Below are positions 15,946-29,016 of a stretch of DNA of 64,000 bases, in pieces (within the stretch, counting starts at the first letter, position 1; every line of letters begins with the position of its first letter). The translations under genes were made by a program, and so were the position numbers. The notes below the pieces were generated by a model that ran no database searches, was not told the DNA's origin, and saw nothing but the letters and a program-made list of their open reading frames with translations. The stretch is from Simplicispira sedimenti (GTDB lineage: Bacteria > Pseudomonadota > Gammaproteobacteria > Burkholderiales > Burkholderiaceae_C). The stretch spans positions 62,001 through 126,000 of the forward strand of contig NZ_JAKVIJ010000012.1 of assembly GCF_022760965.1 (NCBI RefSeq), written 5' to 3'.

Positions 15946-17118
15946 GTGCTTTTGTCTCTACAGGGACGTTTCCCTCCCGCCATCCTGGCGCTCGCAGACG
16001 GCACGGTCTTTATCGGCAACTCGATCGGTGCCGCCGGCACCACCGTCGGCGAAGTGGTGTTCAACACCTCGATGTCCGGCTACCAGGAAATCCTCACCGA
16101 CCCCAGCTACTGCCAGCAGCTCGTGACGCTCACGTACCCGCACATCGGCAACTATGGCGTCAACCCCGAGGACATCGAAGCCGACAAGGTCCATGCCGCA
16201 GGCTTGATCATCAAGGATCTGCCGCTGCTGGCCAGCAACTTCCGCTGCACCGAAACCCTGTCACAGTATCTCGTGCGCGAGCGCACGGTGGCGATCGCCA
16301 ACATCGACACGCGCAAGCTCACCCGCCTGCTGCGCACCCAGGGCGCGCAGAACGGCGCCATCATCGGCCTGGCCGCTGGCCAGGAAGTGACGCAGGCGCT
16401 CATCGACGAAGCCATCGCCGCCGCCAAGGCCGCGCCGCCCATGGCCGGGCTCGACCTGGCCAAGGTGGTCACGACCCAGGAGCGCTATGAGTGGACGCAG
16501 ACCGAGTGGCAACTCGGCAAGGGCTACGGTACGCAGACGGCGCCGCGCTTCCATGTGGTGGCCTACGACTTCGGCGTGAAGAAGAACATCCTGCGCATGC
16601 TGGCCGAACGCGGCTGCCGCGTGACCGTGGTGCCCGCGCAAACGCCGGCCGCCGACGTGCTGGCCCTGAACCCCGACGGCGTGTTCCTCTCCAACGGCCC
16701 TGGCGACCCGCAGCCCTGCGACTACGCCATCGCCGCCACGCGGACCATTGTCGACAGCGGCATCCCCACTTTCGGCATCTGCCTGGGCCACCAGATCATG
16801 GCCCTGGCCTCGGGTGCGCGCACCTTCAAGATGACGCACAGCCACCACGGCGCCAACCACCCCGTGAAGGACCTGGATACCGGCCGCGTGAGCATCACCA
16901 GCCAGAACCATGGCTTCGCGGTGGACCTTGACTCGCTGCCCGCCTGTCTGCGCGCCACGCATGTCAGCCTGTTCGACGGCACGCTGCAGGGCCTGGTGCG
17001 CACCGACAAGCCGGCGTTCTGCTTCCAGGGTCACCCCGAGGCCTCGCCCGGCCCGCACGACATCGGCTACCTGTTCGACCGCTTCACCGACGCGATGCGC
17101 GTGGCGCAAGCCAAGTAA
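15946..17118 (+). CDS. carA: Carbamoyl-phosphate synthase small subunit (glutaminase)
   Basis: CarA hydrolyses glutamine and channels ammonia to CarB for carbamoyl phosphate, feeding arginine and pyrimidines. The N-terminal domain has LALADGTVFIGNSIG, VVFNTSMSGYQEILTDPSY and the TLTYPHIGNYGVN segment. The class I amidotransferase domain starts near VVAYDFGVKKNILRML and holds LSNGPGDPQPC, the nucleophile in FGICLGHQ, and the His/Glu pair in FQGHPEASPGPHD. The start is GTG at 15946, five bases after CGGAGA. The length is 390 residues. carB follows after one intervening ORF rather than directly. Confidence 0.95.
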   Translation: MLLSLQGRFPPAILALADGTVFIGNSIGAAGTTVGEVVFNTSMSGYQEILTDPSYCQQLVTLTYPHIGNYGVNPEDIEADKVHAAGLIIKDLPLLASNFRCTETLSQYLVRERTVAIANIDTRKLTRLLRTQGAQNGAIIGLAAGQEVTQALIDEAIAAAKAAPPMAGLDLAKVVTTQERYEWTQTEWQLGKGYGTQTAPRFHVVAYDFGVKKNILRMLAERGCRVTVVPAQTPAADVLALNPDGVFLSNGPGDPQPCDYAIAATRTIVDSGIPTFGICLGHQIMALASGARTFKMTHSHHGANHPVKDLDTGRVSITSQNHGFAVDLDSLPACLRATHVSLFDGTLQGLVRTDKPAFCFQGHPEASPGPHDIGYLFDRFTDAMRVAQAK

Positions 17119-17134
17119 ACCAGGGACCGGCGCC

Positions 17135-17545
17135 ATGAAACTCTTCAGCTTCCCGGCCGCAGCGCTTGAAAAGGCGATCCACAAGCGCGTGCTCACCTTG
17201 CCATCCCCGCACAAGGAGTGGTTCACCGAGCGCTGGCAGCAAAAGCCCTACAAGAAGGCCTTCGTCGAGAACAAGGCCATGCCTCTGGTCACGCTGGTGG
17301 CCAAGGGCAAGTCCTGGGACGAAGCCACCTTCGCCGAGGCCATGCAGGAATGGGACGTGACGTTCTACGACGCCGAAGCCGAAGTGCTGCGCCCCCTCAT
17401 CCAGGGCGACGGCCTGCTGCAGCTCATGCAGAAGAACCTGCCCGCCGAGCGCGCCCAGGCCCTGCTGGACAAGCTGAACGCCCGGCGCCCCGCCGCCGCC
17501 ATGGCCGCCACACCTTCCGCGGAAGCCGGAACCGCGACCGACTGA
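17135..17545 (+). CDS. Unknown protein encoded between carA and carB
   Basis: I do not recognise this 136-residue protein. It lies 16 bases after carA and 10 bases before carB on the same strand, so it must be co-transcribed with both. It has no signal peptide or membrane segment. The N-terminal half is basic and aromatic (LPSPHKEWFTERWQQKPYK), the middle predicts alpha helices (SWDEATFAEAMQEWDV, DGLLQLMQKNLPAERAQALL), and the last ~25 residues are a low-complexity Ala/Pro/Thr tail. Codon use is the same C/G-ending pattern as carB, arguing against recent transfer. A role in carbamoyl-phosphate synthase function is a guess from position only. Confidence 0.75.
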   Translation: MKLFSFPAAALEKAIHKRVLTLPSPHKEWFTERWQQKPYKKAFVENKAMPLVTLVAKGKSWDEATFAEAMQEWDVTFYDAEAEVLRPLIQGDGLLQLMQKNLPAERAQALLDKLNARRPAAAMAATPSAEAGTATD

Positions 17546-17555
17546 TAGACACACC

Positions 17556-20797
<3,242 letters not shown>

Positions 20798-20801
<4 letters not shown>

Positions 20802-20826
20802 AGCTGCCGTAATCACGGCATAATTG
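20798..20826 (+). promoter_or_regulatory. Possible greA promoter
   Basis: TTGAAG (20798-20803), overlapping the end of carB, is followed after 17 bp by TAATTG (20821-20826). The -35 matches four of six consensus bases and the -10 is weak. A hairpin lies just downstream, so the transcript would start with it. This is a pattern-level call only. Confidence 0.35.
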
Positions 20827-20840
20827 CGCCCTGAACCAAC

Positions 20841-20874
20841 ACCGCCGCGCGGCAACGTGCGGCGGTTTGCTTTT
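20841..20874 (+). terminator. Hairpin with T-rich tail between carB and greA
   Basis: ACCGCCGC (20841-20848) pairs exactly with GCGGCGGT (20859-20866) around a 10-nt loop, followed by TTGCTTTT. It looks like an intrinsic terminator for carB. It could equally lie in the greA leader and terminate early greA transcripts, as happens in the E. coli greA leader. Confidence 0.65.
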
Positions 20875-20961
20875 GGGTGCGGCCTACGGGGTATCCGGGG
20901 TCTGCACCGCCAGGGGCCGCGACAGGCGCGCCCATTCCCTTTGTTGATGGAGACAGACCGA

Positions 20962-21438
20962 ATGGCCACCATTCCAATTACCAAGCGCGGTGCCGAGAAG
21001 CTCAAGACCGAGCTGCACCGCCTCAAGACCGTGGATCGCCCGGCGGTGATTGCCGCCATTGCCGAAGCCCGTGCCCAGGGTGACCTGAGCGAAAACGCCG
21101 AGTACGAAGCTGCCAAGGACCGCCAAGGCTTCATTGAAGGCCGCATCCAGGAAATCGAGGGCAAGCTCTCGGCGGCGCAAATCATCGACCCTTCCGCGGT
21201 GGATGCCGCCGGTCGCGTGGTCTTCGGAGCCACGGTCGAGCTGGAAGACGAGGATTCGGGCGACACCGTGACCTACCAGATCGTGGGCGAGGACGAGGCC
21301 GATCTCAAGCAGGGGTTGATCAACATCTCCAGCCCTATCGCCCGTGCCCTGATCGGCAAGGAGGAGGGCGATACCGCTGAGGTGCAGGCCCCCGGTGGCG
21401 TGCGCCGCTACGAGATTGTCGGCGTCAGCTACGTCTGA
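20962..21438 (+). CDS. greA: Transcription elongation factor GreA
   Basis: GreA binds the secondary channel of RNA polymerase and stimulates cleavage of backtracked transcripts. With the ATG at 20962 the protein is 158 residues, the standard length; the frame runs open upstream through the hairpin and is rejected there. The N-terminal coiled coil includes DLSENAEYEAAKDRQGFIEG, whose acidic residues reach the active site, and the C-terminal FKBP-like domain has GATVELEDEDSGDTVTYQIV and ISSPIARALIGKEEGD. It sits alone after carB; a leader of up to ~130 nt with a hairpin precedes it. Confidence 0.96.
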   Translation: MATIPITKRGAEKLKTELHRLKTVDRPAVIAAIAEARAQGDLSENAEYEAAKDRQGFIEGRIQEIEGKLSAAQIIDPSAVDAAGRVVFGATVELEDEDSGDTVTYQIVGEDEADLKQGLINISSPIARALIGKEEGDTAEVQAPGGVRRYEIVGVSYV

Positions 21439-21446
21439 CCCATCCC

Positions 21447-21872
21447 ATGCGTGAACGCCTTCCCGCCTTGGTGGCGGCCCTGTGGTGGGGCAGTCTGTCG
21501 AGCATCGGCTTTCTTGCCGTGCCGCTGCTGTTTGCGCACCTGCCCACACCCGCCATGGCGGGCACCCTGGCTGCCAAGCTGTTTGCGGCGCAGACCTGGG
21601 TGTCGGTGGTCTGCTGCATGGGACTCTTGCTGATCTCTAGGCCAAAAATGGCTGTAACGCCCTATCCATGGGCGCGAGCAGCTATGCTTTTTATAGTGGG
21701 TGGTTTGTTGCTGGCGCTGGTGGTGCAGTATGGCGTGTCGCCGCGCATCGTGGCACGCCAGGACCTGAAGTTTTGGCACGGCCTGGGCACCTTGCTGTAC
21801 ACCTTGCAGTGGGCGTGTGCCCTGGTCACCCTGTGGCATACGCTGCGAAAGTCGCAGCCACCGCAGGATTGA
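21447..21872 (+). CDS. DUF4149 domain-containing membrane protein
   Basis: This 141-residue protein has four predicted membrane segments (about residues 7-27, 42-64, 77-95 and 108-130) and the short polar loops typical of DUF4149/TMEM205-like proteins. The function is unknown. It starts 8 bases after the greA stop and is probably in the same transcript. The dispersed repeat copy D encodes the loop and third helix region (KMAVTPYPWARAAMLFIVGG). It is convergent with yhbY across a strong hairpin. Confidence 0.8.
   Translation: MRERLPALVAALWWGSLSSIGFLAVPLLFAHLPTPAMAGTLAAKLFAAQTWVSVVCCMGLLLISRPKMAVTPYPWARAAMLFIVGGLLLALVVQYGVSPRIVARQDLKFWHGLGTLLYTLQWACALVTLWHTLRKSQPPQD
21645..21698 (+). repeat. 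Dispersed palindromic repeat, copy D (inside the DUF4149 gene)
   Basis: AAAATGGCTGTAACGCCC starts the unit; CGCCC pairs with GGGCG across TATCCAT, and the tail is AGCTATGCTTTTTATAGT. The tail is read GCT ATG CTT TTT ATA GTG (AMLFIV), the same frame as the other coding copies. Confidence 0.65.
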
Positions 21873-21882
21873 GAACCCTGTT

Positions 21883-21906
21883 GCCCGCGTGTGAATCCAC
21901 GCGGGC
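21883..21906. terminator. Bidirectional hairpin between DUF4149 gene and yhbY
   Basis: GCCCGCGTG (21883-21891) pairs perfectly with CACGCGGGC (21898-21906) around TGAATC. It lies exactly between two convergent genes and can serve both. There is no long T-tract on the + side. Confidence 0.65.
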
Positions 21907-21918
21907 GCTTGTGACGTT

Positions 21919-22395
21919 TCAGTCGGCCTGGCGCTTCTTCACCGAGGTGGGTTTGCGCTTCTTGGCGCGTTTGATCTGGCCACCGGGCGTCAAACGTTGG
22001 TTGCCCAGCACGCGCAGCATCTTGATTTCGGGACGTTGCCCGCCGCGCTGGCTGTTCTTGACCACCTTCACGGTCTTGGGGCCGGGCATGCGGTCTTCGT
22101 CGATGGCGCGCTCCTTGACGGGCTGGGGGCGCCACAGCACCAGCAGCTTGCCAATGTGTTGCACCGCGGCGGCATTCAATTCGGCGGCGAGTTGCTGGTA
22201 CATCAGTTCGCGTTCGGCGCGCTCGCCAGCCAGCACGCGGATCTTGATCAGGCCGTGTGCGTTGAGGGCGGCGTCCACTTCCTTGCGCACGCCATCGGTC
22301 AAGCCGTCGGCGCCGATGTGCACAACGGGGTCCAGATGGTGCGCTTGTGCGCGTTGTTCTCGGCGCTCGGCCGGGGTAAGTTCAATTTGGGGCAT
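21919..22395 (-). CDS. yhbY: YhbY family CRM-domain RNA-binding protein
   Basis: YhbY-type proteins bind pre-50S particles through a single CRM (KH-like) domain. The first ~95 residues are that domain: LTPAERREQRAQAHHLDPVV, VHIGADGLTDGVRKEVDAAL, LIKIRVLAGERAERE and IGKLLVLWRP, with the GxxG-type loop. E. coli YhbY is ~97 residues, so the remaining ~60 residues form an extra basic tail (RGGQRPEIKMLRVLG, IKRAKKRKPTSVKKRQ) that likely increases RNA affinity. It is divergent from rlmE, another ribosome-assembly gene, the common arrangement next to ftsH. Confidence 0.9.
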   Translation of the reverse strand: MPQIELTPAERREQRAQAHHLDPVVHIGADGLTDGVRKEVDAALNAHGLIKIRVLAGERAERELMYQQLAAELNAAAVQHIGKLLVLWRPQPVKERAIDEDRMPGPKTVKVVKNSQRGGQRPEIKMLRVLGNQRLTPGGQIKRAKKRKPTSVKKRQAD

Positions 22396-22481
22396 GGGCG
22401 TATTATCCGCGCCCTGCGGACAAGTTCTAAGTCGCCCCTCGGCCGGGCGGATGGCATGGTGTCCAGCGAGAATCCAAGATC

Positions 22482-23153
22482 ATGAAAGTCAAAACCCAGA
22501 GCAAAAAAGTCAACAAGGCGTGGCTCAACGACCATGTGAACGACCCCTGGGTCAAGTTGGCCCAGAAAGAGGGCTACCGTGCACGCGCTGCCTACAAGCT
22601 CAAGGAGATCGATGAGCAGTTTGGCCTCATCCGTCCGGGTGCCACCGTGGTGGATCTGGGCTGCACGCCAGGTGCCTGGAGCCAGTACGTGCGCAGGCGC
22701 CTGTCGCCCGATGGGGCGGCTTCGGGGGCGCTCAACGGCGCCATCATCGGGCTGGACATCCTGCCCATGGAGCCGATCGAGGGCGTCACCTACCTGCAGG
22801 GGGATTTCCGCGAAGCCGAGGTGTTGGCACAACTCGAAGGCTTGCTGCAAGGGCGGGCCGTGGATGTGGTGGTGTCGGACATGGCGCCCAATCTCTCGGG
22901 CATTGCCTCAACAGACGCCACGCGCATCGCCCACCTGGTGGAACTGGCGGTGGACTTTGCCTGTGCGCACCTCAAGCCCGAAGGGGCGCTGGTGACCAAG
23001 CTGTTCCATGGCAGCGGCTATGAGGCGCTGGTGCAGTTGTTCCGCAGCCGTTTCAAGGTGGTCAAGCCGGTCAAACCCAAGGCCTCGCGCGATAAATCCT
23101 CCGAAACCTTTTTGGTGGGCATCGGTCTGAAAGAGGGTGCCCGGGCTGTGTAA
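22482..23153 (+). CDS. rlmE: 23S rRNA (uridine(2552)-2'-O)-methyltransferase
   Basis: RlmE (FtsJ/RrmJ) methylates U2552 in the A-loop of 23S rRNA on the 50S subunit. The 223 residues begin with a basic tail (MKVKTQSKKVNKAWLNDHVN), then RARAAYKLKEID with the catalytic Lys, the SAM motif VVDLGCTPGAWSQY, the catalytic Asp in VVSDMAPNLSG and the late catalytic Lys/Glu around EGALVTKLFHGSGYE and KPKASRDKSSETFLV. The K-D-K-E tetrad is therefore intact. A small hairpin with Ts follows, then ftsH, as in E. coli and most Proteobacteria. Confidence 0.95.
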   Translation: MKVKTQSKKVNKAWLNDHVNDPWVKLAQKEGYRARAAYKLKEIDEQFGLIRPGATVVDLGCTPGAWSQYVRRRLSPDGAASGALNGAIIGLDILPMEPIEGVTYLQGDFREAEVLAQLEGLLQGRAVDVVVSDMAPNLSGIASTDATRIAHLVELAVDFACAHLKPEGALVTKLFHGSGYEALVQLFRSRFKVVKPVKPKASRDKSSETFLVGIGLKEGARAV

Positions 23154-23162
23154 ACCCGGCCG

Positions 23163-23185
23163 AGCGCGAAAAAAACCGCGCTTTT
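23163..23185 (+). terminator. Hairpin after rlmE
   Basis: AGCGCG (23163-23168) and CGCGCT (23177-23182) pair around an A-rich 8-nt loop, and TTT follows. A second pair GCCCGGG/CCCGGC overlaps the rlmE stop. It is a weak terminator or read-through point before ftsH. A TAAAAT box at 23232-23237 could be an ftsH -10 element, but I find no matching -35. Confidence 0.4.
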
Positions 23186-23287
23186 GCCATGGATGACCCT
23201 CCAAGGCAAGGGGGTCTTGGGTTGAAACGCCTAAAATCGCAACCATCTGGTGCCTGACACCGTTTGCCACTCTCACTGGAGCCGCGC

Positions 23288-25207
<1,920 letters not shown>

Positions 25208-25230
25208 CTCCCACGCAACCAGCATCACCA

Positions 25231-25260
25231 AACGGGGCCGAGGCCCCGTTTTGTGGTTTT
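25231..25260 (+). terminator. Intrinsic terminator after ftsH
   Basis: AACGGGGCC (25231-25239) pairs with GGCCCCGTT (25242-25250), followed by TTGTGGTTTT. It is immediately downstream of ftsH and just before the folP start, which shows that the open frame reaching back to 25204 is not part of FolP. Confidence 0.8.
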
Positions 25261-25269
25261 GAGCACCCC

Positions 25270-26136
25270 ATGAGCCCGATCTGGCAAACCACACGCTTCG
25301 CCATCGATCTGCGACGCCCGCAGGTCATGGGCATTGTCAATGCCACGCCCGATTCGTTTTCCGATGGCGGGCAGCATGCCGATACCGACGCTGCACTGCG
25401 CCATTGCGAACAGCTGCTGCGCGAGGGCGCCGACATCCTGGACATCGGCGGTGAATCCACGCGACCCGGCAGTCCCGCCGTCCCGCTGGAGCAGGAACGC
25501 GAGCGTGTGATCCCCATCCTTCGCGAAGCCGTGCGCTTGGGCGTGCCGGTCTCGGTCGATACCTACAAGCCCCAGCTCATGCAGGAGGCGCTGGACCTGG
25601 GCGCCGACATCATCAACGACATATGGGCCCTGCGCCAGCCGGGCGCTGCGCAGGCGGTCGCTGCACACCCCCGCTGCGGTGTGTGTTTGATGCATATGCA
25701 CCGTGATCCGCAGACCATGCAGGTGCAGCCCATGCAGGGTGATGTGGTGCCTCAGGTGCTATTGTTTTTACAGCAGCAGGCGTTTTATCTGCAAGCGCTG
25801 GGTGTTGATAAGCACCGTATTGTTTTGGATCCTGGCATCGGCTTCGGTAAGACGGTGGAACAGAATTTTGCGCTGCTGGCACGCCAAGCAGAGCTGTTGA
25901 CCAGCGGCCACGCGTGGCTGGCAGGTTGGTCGCGCAAATCTTCGCTCGGCGCAGTCACGGGCCTGCCCGTGGAGCAGCGCCTGCACGCCAGCGTGGCCGC
26001 CGCCGTGCTGGCTGTCGAGCGCGGTGCCCGCATCGTGCGCGTGCACGACGTGGCCGCCACCGTGCAGGCCCTGGCTGTCTGGCGGGCCATGCAGGCCGCA
26101 CAGGTCACAACAACATCCACAGAGGGAACCCCATGA
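25270..26136 (+). CDS. folP: Dihydropteroate synthase
   Basis: FolP joins p-aminobenzoate and dihydropterin pyrophosphate in folate synthesis; it is the sulfonamide target. The TIM-barrel motifs are present: MGIVNATPDSFSDGG, DIGGESTRPGS, IINDIW, DPGIGFGKTVEQN and GWSRKSSLG. With the ATG at 25270 the protein is 288 residues, close to the usual ~280. A weaker, reversed copy of the dispersed repeat (F) encodes QVLLFLQQQAFYLQALG before the DPGIGFGKT motif. The stop overlaps the glmM start by four bases (ATGA); ftsH-folP-glmM is the usual order. Confidence 0.95.
   Translation: MSPIWQTTRFAIDLRRPQVMGIVNATPDSFSDGGQHADTDAALRHCEQLLREGADILDIGGESTRPGSPAVPLEQERERVIPILREAVRLGVPVSVDTYKPQLMQEALDLGADIINDIWALRQPGAAQAVAAHPRCGVCLMHMHRDPQTMQVQPMQGDVVPQVLLFLQQQAFYLQALGVDKHRIVLDPGIGFGKTVEQNFALLARQAELLTSGHAWLAGWSRKSSLGAVTGLPVEQRLHASVAAAVLAVERGARIVRVHDVAATVQALAVWRAMQAAQVTTTSTEGTP
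25758..25811 (-). repeat. Dispersed palindromic repeat, copy F (reversed, inside folP)
   Basis: Read on the + strand it runs GCTATTGTTTTTACAGCAGC then AGGCGTTTTATCTGCAAGCG. It aligns without gaps over about 45 bases to the reversed copy at 31616-31670 with many substitutions. It is the most diverged copy and the only coding one in the antisense orientation. Confidence 0.45.
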
Positions 26137-27464
26137 CACGCAAGTACTTTGGCACCGATGGCATCCGTGGCACCGTGGGGCAGCCGCCCATCACGCCGGA
26201 TTTTGTGCTGCGCCTGGCCCACGCCGTGGGCCGTGTGCTGCGCCAGACCGAGGATCGCCCCACGGTGCTGATCGGCAAGGACACGCGCATTTCGGGCTAC
26301 ATGCTGGAGTCGGCGCTGGAATCGGGCTTCAACTCGGCCGGGGTGGACGTGGTGCTGCTCGGGCCCTTGCCCACACCAGGGGTGGCCTACCTCACGCGGG
26401 CCCAGCGCGCCAGCCTGGGGGTGGTCATCTCTGCCAGCCACAACCCGTTTGCGGACAACGGCATCAAGTTCTTCAGTGCCCAGGGCAGCAAGCTGCCCGA
26501 TGCGTGGGAGCTGGCGGTGGAAGCAGCCCTCGAAGAGGCTCCGGTGTGGGTCGATTCGGCCTCCCTGGGCAAGGCCCGCAGGCTGGACGATGCCGCCGGG
26601 CGTTACATCGAATTTTGCAAAAGCACTTTTGCCGGCGACCTCACGCTCAAGGGCATGCGCATCGTGGTGGATGCGGCGCATGGTGCGGCCTACCAGATCG
26701 CGCCCAAGGTGTTCCATGAGCTGGGTGCCGATGTGGTGTCCATTGGCTGTGCACCCGACGGCCTCAACATCAACCATGAGGTGGGTGCCACGCACCCCGA
26801 TGCCCTGGTGCGTGCCGTGCGCGCCAACCATGCCGATGTCGGCATTGCCCTGGATGGCGATGCCGACCGGCTGCAAATGGTGGACGGTGCCGGGCGCCTG
26901 TACAACGGCGATGAGCTGCTCTACCTGCTGGCCCGTGACCGCATGGGGCGCGACGAACTCGTGCCCGGCGTGGTGGGCACGCAAATGACCAACATGGCCA
27001 TCGAACTGGCCTTGCGCGAGCGGGGCGTCAAGCTGGTGCGCGCCAAGGTCGGCGACCGCTATGTGCTGGAAGAACTGACGCGCCACGGCTGGCTGCTGGG
27101 CGGCGAGGGCTCGGGCCACCTGCTGGCGCTGGACAAGCACACCACGGGCGACGGACTCATCAGCGCCTTGCAGGTGCTGCAGAGCTGCGTGCGCAACGAC
27201 CAAACCATGGCGGAACTGCTGGAGGGCGTGCAACTCTTTCCGCAGGTGCTGCTCAACGTGCGCCTGCAGCCGGGGCAGGACTGGCGCGCCAACACGCGCC
27301 TGGCACAGGAAACGGCAGCGGTCGAGGCCGAGCTGGGTGACGGCGGCCGAGTGCTCATCCGTGCCAGTGGCACCGAGCCGCTGTTGCGCGTGATGGTGGA
27401 GGCACGCGATGCCGCACAGGCCAGCGCCTGCGCTGAACGACTGGCCCAGGCCGCAAAAGGGTAA
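26133..27464 (+). CDS. glmM: Phosphoglucosamine mutase
   Basis: GlmM interconverts glucosamine-6-phosphate and glucosamine-1-phosphate on the way to UDP-GlcNAc, the shared precursor of peptidoglycan and lipid A. The four domains show GTDGIRGTVG (N-terminus), the phosphoserine loop ISASHNPFADNGIKFF, the metal loop ALDGDADR, the sugar loop GGEGSGHL and the phosphate-binding RASGTEPLLRVM. The length of 443 residues is normal. The ATG at 26133 overlaps the folP stop, suggesting coupled translation. It is convergent with the exporter gene; the two stops are separated by six bases with a small GCGCGC hairpin. Confidence 0.97.
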   Translation: MTRKYFGTDGIRGTVGQPPITPDFVLRLAHAVGRVLRQTEDRPTVLIGKDTRISGYMLESALESGFNSAGVDVVLLGPLPTPGVAYLTRAQRASLGVVISASHNPFADNGIKFFSAQGSKLPDAWELAVEAALEEAPVWVDSASLGKARRLDDAAGRYIEFCKSTFAGDLTLKGMRIVVDAAHGAAYQIAPKVFHELGADVVSIGCAPDGLNINHEVGATHPDALVRAVRANHADVGIALDGDADRLQMVDGAGRLYNGDELLYLLARDRMGRDELVPGVVGTQMTNMAIELALRERGVKLVRAKVGDRYVLEELTRHGWLLGGEGSGHLLALDKHTTGDGLISALQVLQSCVRNDQTMAELLEGVQLFPQVLLNVRLQPGQDWRANTRLAQETAAVEAELGDGGRVLIRASGTEPLLRVMVEARDAAQASACAERLAQAAKG

Positions 27465-27470
27465 GCGCGC

Positions 27471-28364
27471 TCAGGCGCGCTGCAGCACCCAGCGCCGCAG
27501 GTGCGGCCACAGCAGGTTGAGCGCCAGACCGCCCATCACCAGTGCGGCGGCCAGCAGCTTCCAGCCCGGCAGCGATTCGCCCAGCCAGAAGGCCGAAGCG
27601 CCCATGCCGAACACCGGCACCAGCAGCGCCATGGGCGTGACCGTGGCGGCCGGATAGCGGGCCAGCAGCCAGCCCCAGGCGGCGTAGCCGAACAGGCTGT
27701 TGCCCACGGCCTGCCACGCGACGGCGGCCCAGGCGGCGGCGTCGGCATGTTCCAGGGCGGTGCGCACCGGCGTCCAGCCTTCCTGCCACAGCGTGAGCAC
27801 CACCAGCGGCGGCACGGCAAAGGCGCTGGACCAGACCACGTAGGCCAGCATGTTCACACGTCCGGCCTGGCGCGAAACAATGTTGCCGCCCGCCCAGGAC
27901 AAGGCGGCCAAGAGCATCAGCACCAGACCCAGCGGGGTGGCGCTGCCGTCGGTGTGCAGCAGGATCACGCCAATGCCGCCGGCGGCCAGTGCCAGTGACA
28001 CACCCTGTACCGGGTGCGCCCGTTCGCCCGAGAGCCACATTGCCAGCCCGATGGTGAAGAACACCTGCGTTTGCACCACCAGCGAGGCCAGGCCCGGAGA
28101 GATGTGGCCATTCATGGCAATGAACATCAGCCCGAACTGCCCCACGCCGATCAACAGCCCGTAGGCCGCCAGATTGCGCCAGGGCACTGCTGGCCGCGCC
28201 ACCAGAAAGATGGCAGGCAGGATGACCGCCACAAAGCGCAGGGTGGCAAACAGCAGCGGCGGCATTTGTGCCAGGGCCAGCTTGATGACCGCAAAATTGG
28301 TGCCCCAGACGGCAACCACACCCAGTCCCAACAGAAAGTGGCGCAGTGAAAGCGAAGGGTGCAT
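27471..28364 (-). CDS. EamA/DMT family transporter
   Basis: A ten-helix inner-membrane exporter of the drug/metabolite superfamily; the substrate is unknown, with members moving amino acids, sugars or drugs. The 297 residues contain two tandem EamA repeats; the first opens FLLGLGVVAVWGTNFAVIKL and ends near GVGQFGLMFIA, the second begins about GLVLMLLAALSWAGGNIVSR. The repeat-ending signatures (VQTQVFFTIGLAMWL and LVPVFGMGASAFWLGE) are both present. The frame extends upstream, but the ATG at 28364 is immediately before the first helix. It is the 3' neighbour of glmM and shares no obvious pathway with it. Confidence 0.88.
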   Translation of the reverse strand: MHPSLSLRHFLLGLGVVAVWGTNFAVIKLALAQMPPLLFATLRFVAVILPAIFLVARPAVPWRNLAAYGLLIGVGQFGLMFIAMNGHISPGLASLVVQTQVFFTIGLAMWLSGERAHPVQGVSLALAAGGIGVILLHTDGSATPLGLVLMLLAALSWAGGNIVSRQAGRVNMLAYVVWSSAFAVPPLVVLTLWQEGWTPVRTALEHADAAAWAAVAWQAVGNSLFGYAAWGWLLARYPAATVTPMALLVPVFGMGASAFWLGESLPGWKLLAAALVMGGLALNLLWPHLRRWVLQRA

Positions 28365-28429
28365 GGTGGTGGTGGCGTGGGTGCGCGCAGCGAGGGCTGT
28401 CTGCGCGGCAGAGCCCAGAGTCTGACAGA

Positions 28430-28969
28430 TCAGCCCGCCGATTGCAGCAAGCGCAGCATTTCGGCCCCCCAGGCCAGTTCCCCTTGCTCGTACAGAATGC
28501 CTTTTCTCAGGATCATGTGCTGAATGGCCTGCGCGCGCGACAGCGGCTTGCCCGGTGCAAAGTCCCGTGCCTCGATCTTCAGGTACTGCGCCAGGCGCTC
28601 CTGGTGCAGTGCCAGGTGGCGCTGGAGTTCGGGGACCAGATCGACCTCGCCCAGCACGGCATCGGCGCGCAGCTTCACAGTGAAGGCGTCGCGCAGGTCC
28701 ATGGGTTCCGTGCTCTCCTGGGCCCAGCGCGCCAACTCGGCGCGGCCTGCGCCCAACACGCGGTAGTGCTTCTTGCGCGTCTTGCCTGCATCGGGCGGCA
28801 CAAAGCCTTCGATCCAGCCTGCCGCTTCCATGCGTGCCAGCTCGCGGTAGATCTGCTGGTGCGTGGCGTGCCAAAAGTAGCCAATGGACTTGTCGAACCG
28901 CCGCGCCAGGTCGTAGCCCGAGGTGGACTTTTCCAACAGTGAAGTGAGGACTGCGTGCGGCAAAGACAT
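28430..28969 (-). CDS. PadR family transcriptional regulator
   Basis: PadR proteins are dimeric winged-helix repressors released by small hydrophobic or phenolic ligands. Residues 1-85 form the winged helix (SLPHAVLTSLLEKSTSGYDL, then HQQIYRELARMEAAGWIEG), followed by a helical dimerisation domain (about 90-175) of the PadR C-terminal type. The length of 179 residues is typical. It is divergent from the dienoyl-CoA reductase gene; the 135-bp gap contains two matching palindromes, so it probably represses both itself and that operon. A likely ligand is an acyl-CoA or a fatty acid, by inference from the neighbours. Confidence 0.9.
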   Translation of the reverse strand: MSLPHAVLTSLLEKSTSGYDLARRFDKSIGYFWHATHQQIYRELARMEAAGWIEGFVPPDAGKTRKKHYRVLGAGRAELARWAQESTEPMDLRDAFTVKLRADAVLGEVDLVPELQRHLALHQERLAQYLKIEARDFAPGKPLSRAQAIQHMILRKGILYEQGELAWGAEMLRLLQSAG

Positions 28970-28998
28970 GCAGTCCAGTCTAGCCGGGAGAACCCTGC

Positions 28999-29016
28999 TA
29001 TGCAACCAGTTGCATA
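28999..29016. promoter_or_regulatory. PadR operator 1
   Basis: TATGCAAC-CA-GTTGCATA is a perfect 8-2-8 palindrome. Its right arm contains the TTGCAT that serves as the -35 of the adjacent promoter. Its centre is 42 bp, four helical turns, from that of operator 2. Confidence 0.75.

Noticed and set aside
23221..23237. A heat-shock (sigma-32) promoter for ftsH built on GTTGAAA and TAAAAT.
   Set aside because: The two elements are only four bases apart, far too close for a sigma-32 promoter.
26617..26632. A 16-bp palindrome GCAAAAG-CA-CTTTTGC inside glmM.
   Set aside because: It is an isolated coding-sequence palindrome with no second copy and no operator context.
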